44,245 nt of DNA from contig VXQT01000014.1 in NCBI GenBank assembly GCA_009838915.1, positions 1 through 44,245 of the forward strand, written 5' to 3'. The notes beneath the pieces are model-generated. The model ran no database searches. It was not told the origin of the DNA and saw only the letters and a program-made list of their open reading frames with translations. Source of the DNA: Chloroflexota bacterium (lineage in GTDB: Bacteria; Chloroflexota; Dehalococcoidia; Bin125). A program made the position numbers and the translations under genes. Positions 43,504 to 44,245 of the stretch are shown piece after piece; positions within the stretch are counted from its first letter, which is position 1, and each line of letters begins with the position of its first letter.

Positions 43504-44245
43504 TCAGTGCTCACCCGTTCCTCCCCACCGCCCCAACGTGAGACCACGCAGCAGCCAGTGCAGGCACCAAGTCAGCGGAAGCTGCCAGCGCAGCCGTCTC
43601 AGCGCCCGTCGCCGCCAGTCCAGTTCACGTTCGCGCCTTCGCTCGCCCCAGGGCGCATCGGCCGGGGGCGGGGTCAGTCCGAACACGCCGATCAGCCGAA
43701 GCTCCAGCTCCAATCGCCGCCCCTCCCCCCGCAGCCAATCCAGGGTGTAACGCGCCTGCTTGCGGTCCGCCCAGGCCTCGCGCCACTGGACGACCTCCTC
43801 GGCCGCCGCCCCGTAGACCTGCTCCTCGCCCGGTTCGGGGTGTTCGGTAACCAGCTCGGGGAAGACGCGGCGTGGCACCGGCACAGACCGCTGTTGCTCC
43901 ACCGCGTGTCCGGCATCCACCTCGTGCGCATCGTCCACATCGCCCTCACCGCCACCGTCATCGGGCCCCCGTGAGACGCGGCCCTCAACCGCCTCCACTC
44001 GCTCGCGCAGCGACGCCAGTTCGACCCCGAGCTTGTCCACAGCTCGCCGCCACTCCTCCGCAGGTTCCTGTAGGAGGGCCTCCTCCCCACCCCCCTGTTC
44101 GTCCGGCACAGGAGCAGTCGCCTGGTCCTCCAGCTCCTCCTGTTCAGTCTGTTCGCGCAGGTACTTCTCCAGCGCCTGGCGCATCCGCCGGCTGACGTGC
44201 CGCTCTTCGAGACACTTGGCCGCCGTGCGGTAGTTGACGCCCAGC
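43504..44245 (-). CDS. HTH-like/coiled-coil protein, N terminus beyond the window
   Basis: The frame is open through the right edge of the window. Its first visible residues, LGVNYRTAAKCLEERHVSR, then RRMRQALEKYL, look like the recognition part of a helix-turn-helix followed by a basic helix. A glutamate-rich region and a coiled coil (DKLGVELASLRERVEAVEGR) follow. After a low-complexity Gly/Asp linker comes an alpha-helical part with ERRRERELDWRRRALRRLRW and a hydrophobic end (LPLTWCLHWLLRGLTLG) that could touch the membrane. It may be a DNA-binding regulator. At least 246 residues lie within the window; the start is not visible. Confidence 0.6.
   Translation of the reverse strand, partial: LGVNYRTAAKCLEERHVSRRMRQALEKYLREQTEQEELEDQATAPVPDEQGGGEEALLQEPAEEWRRAVDKLGVELASLRERVEAVEGRVSRGPDDGGGEGDVDDAHEVDAGHAVEQQRSVPVPRRVFPELVTEHPEPGEEQVYGAAAEEVVQWREAWADRKQARYTLDWLRGEGRRLELELRLIGVFGLTPPPADAPWGERRRERELDWRRRALRRLRWQLPLTWCLHWLLRGLTLGRWGGTGEH

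Overview
The window looks like one end of a contig from a high-GC bacterium, most consistent with Chloroflexota. That placement is an inference from gene style: a choice-of-anchor R-type secreted protein, GC-rich palindromic intergenic repeats, Tat-exported lipoproteins ending LVGCGDDDD, and tandem epoxide hydrolases. No rRNA or marker phylogeny is available here. The first 54 bases are pure C and are probably an assembly or sequencing artefact.

Layout. (1) 53-1306: 5'-truncated secreted protein. (2) 1376-5302, minus strand: a probable operon thrC, a NIL-domain protein, and two EHN-type epoxide hydrolases, preceded by a sulfite-oxidase-like Moco protein (5539-6159). (3) 6398-9634, plus strand: lspA, an RluD-type pseudouridine synthase, gltX, then tRNA-Gln(CUG) and tRNA-Glu(CUC). 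A three-unit 48-bp palindromic tandem repeat sits at the front of lspA. (4) 9826-15775: the aminopropanol-arm part of cobalamin synthesis (cbiB, cobD, cobyric acid synthase on plus; PduX-like threonine kinase on minus), plus a BtuF-like lipoprotein controlled by a cobalamin riboswitch. (5) 16136-30193, plus strand, tightly packed: an MFS exporter, two paralogous Tat-lipoprotein substrate-binding proteins, a Dpp-type permease pair, a fused double ATPase, two paralogous luciferase-like flavin monooxygenases, and a heterodimeric ABC exporter-fold pair resembling IrtAB/YbtPQ. I read this as one uptake-and-processing system for a chelate or other small molecule. (6) From about 30.3 kb to the end: an accessory region of lower GC (two 60-base lines counted by hand gave 52-53% against 75% in gltX). 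It begins with about 1.1 kb without a recognisable gene, followed by a 1238-residue protein ending in a PD-(D/E)xK nuclease, an Avs2-like STAND NTPase with an N-terminal nuclease, a four-helix membrane protein of unknown function, a coiled-coil/PD-(D/E)xK protein, and a truncated HTH/coiled-coil protein at the edge.

How the genes fit together. PduX makes L-threonine phosphate, CobD decarboxylates it to aminopropanol phosphate, CbiB attaches that to the corrin ring, and cobyric acid synthase performs amidations on the same precursor. The B12 riboswitch links cobalamin level to the BtuF-like receptor. The last 14 kb is best read as a defence or conflict island. The Avs2-like gene is the anchor, and the 1238-residue protein is the most likely undescribed component. 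Every function is assigned by reading motifs, not by database search.
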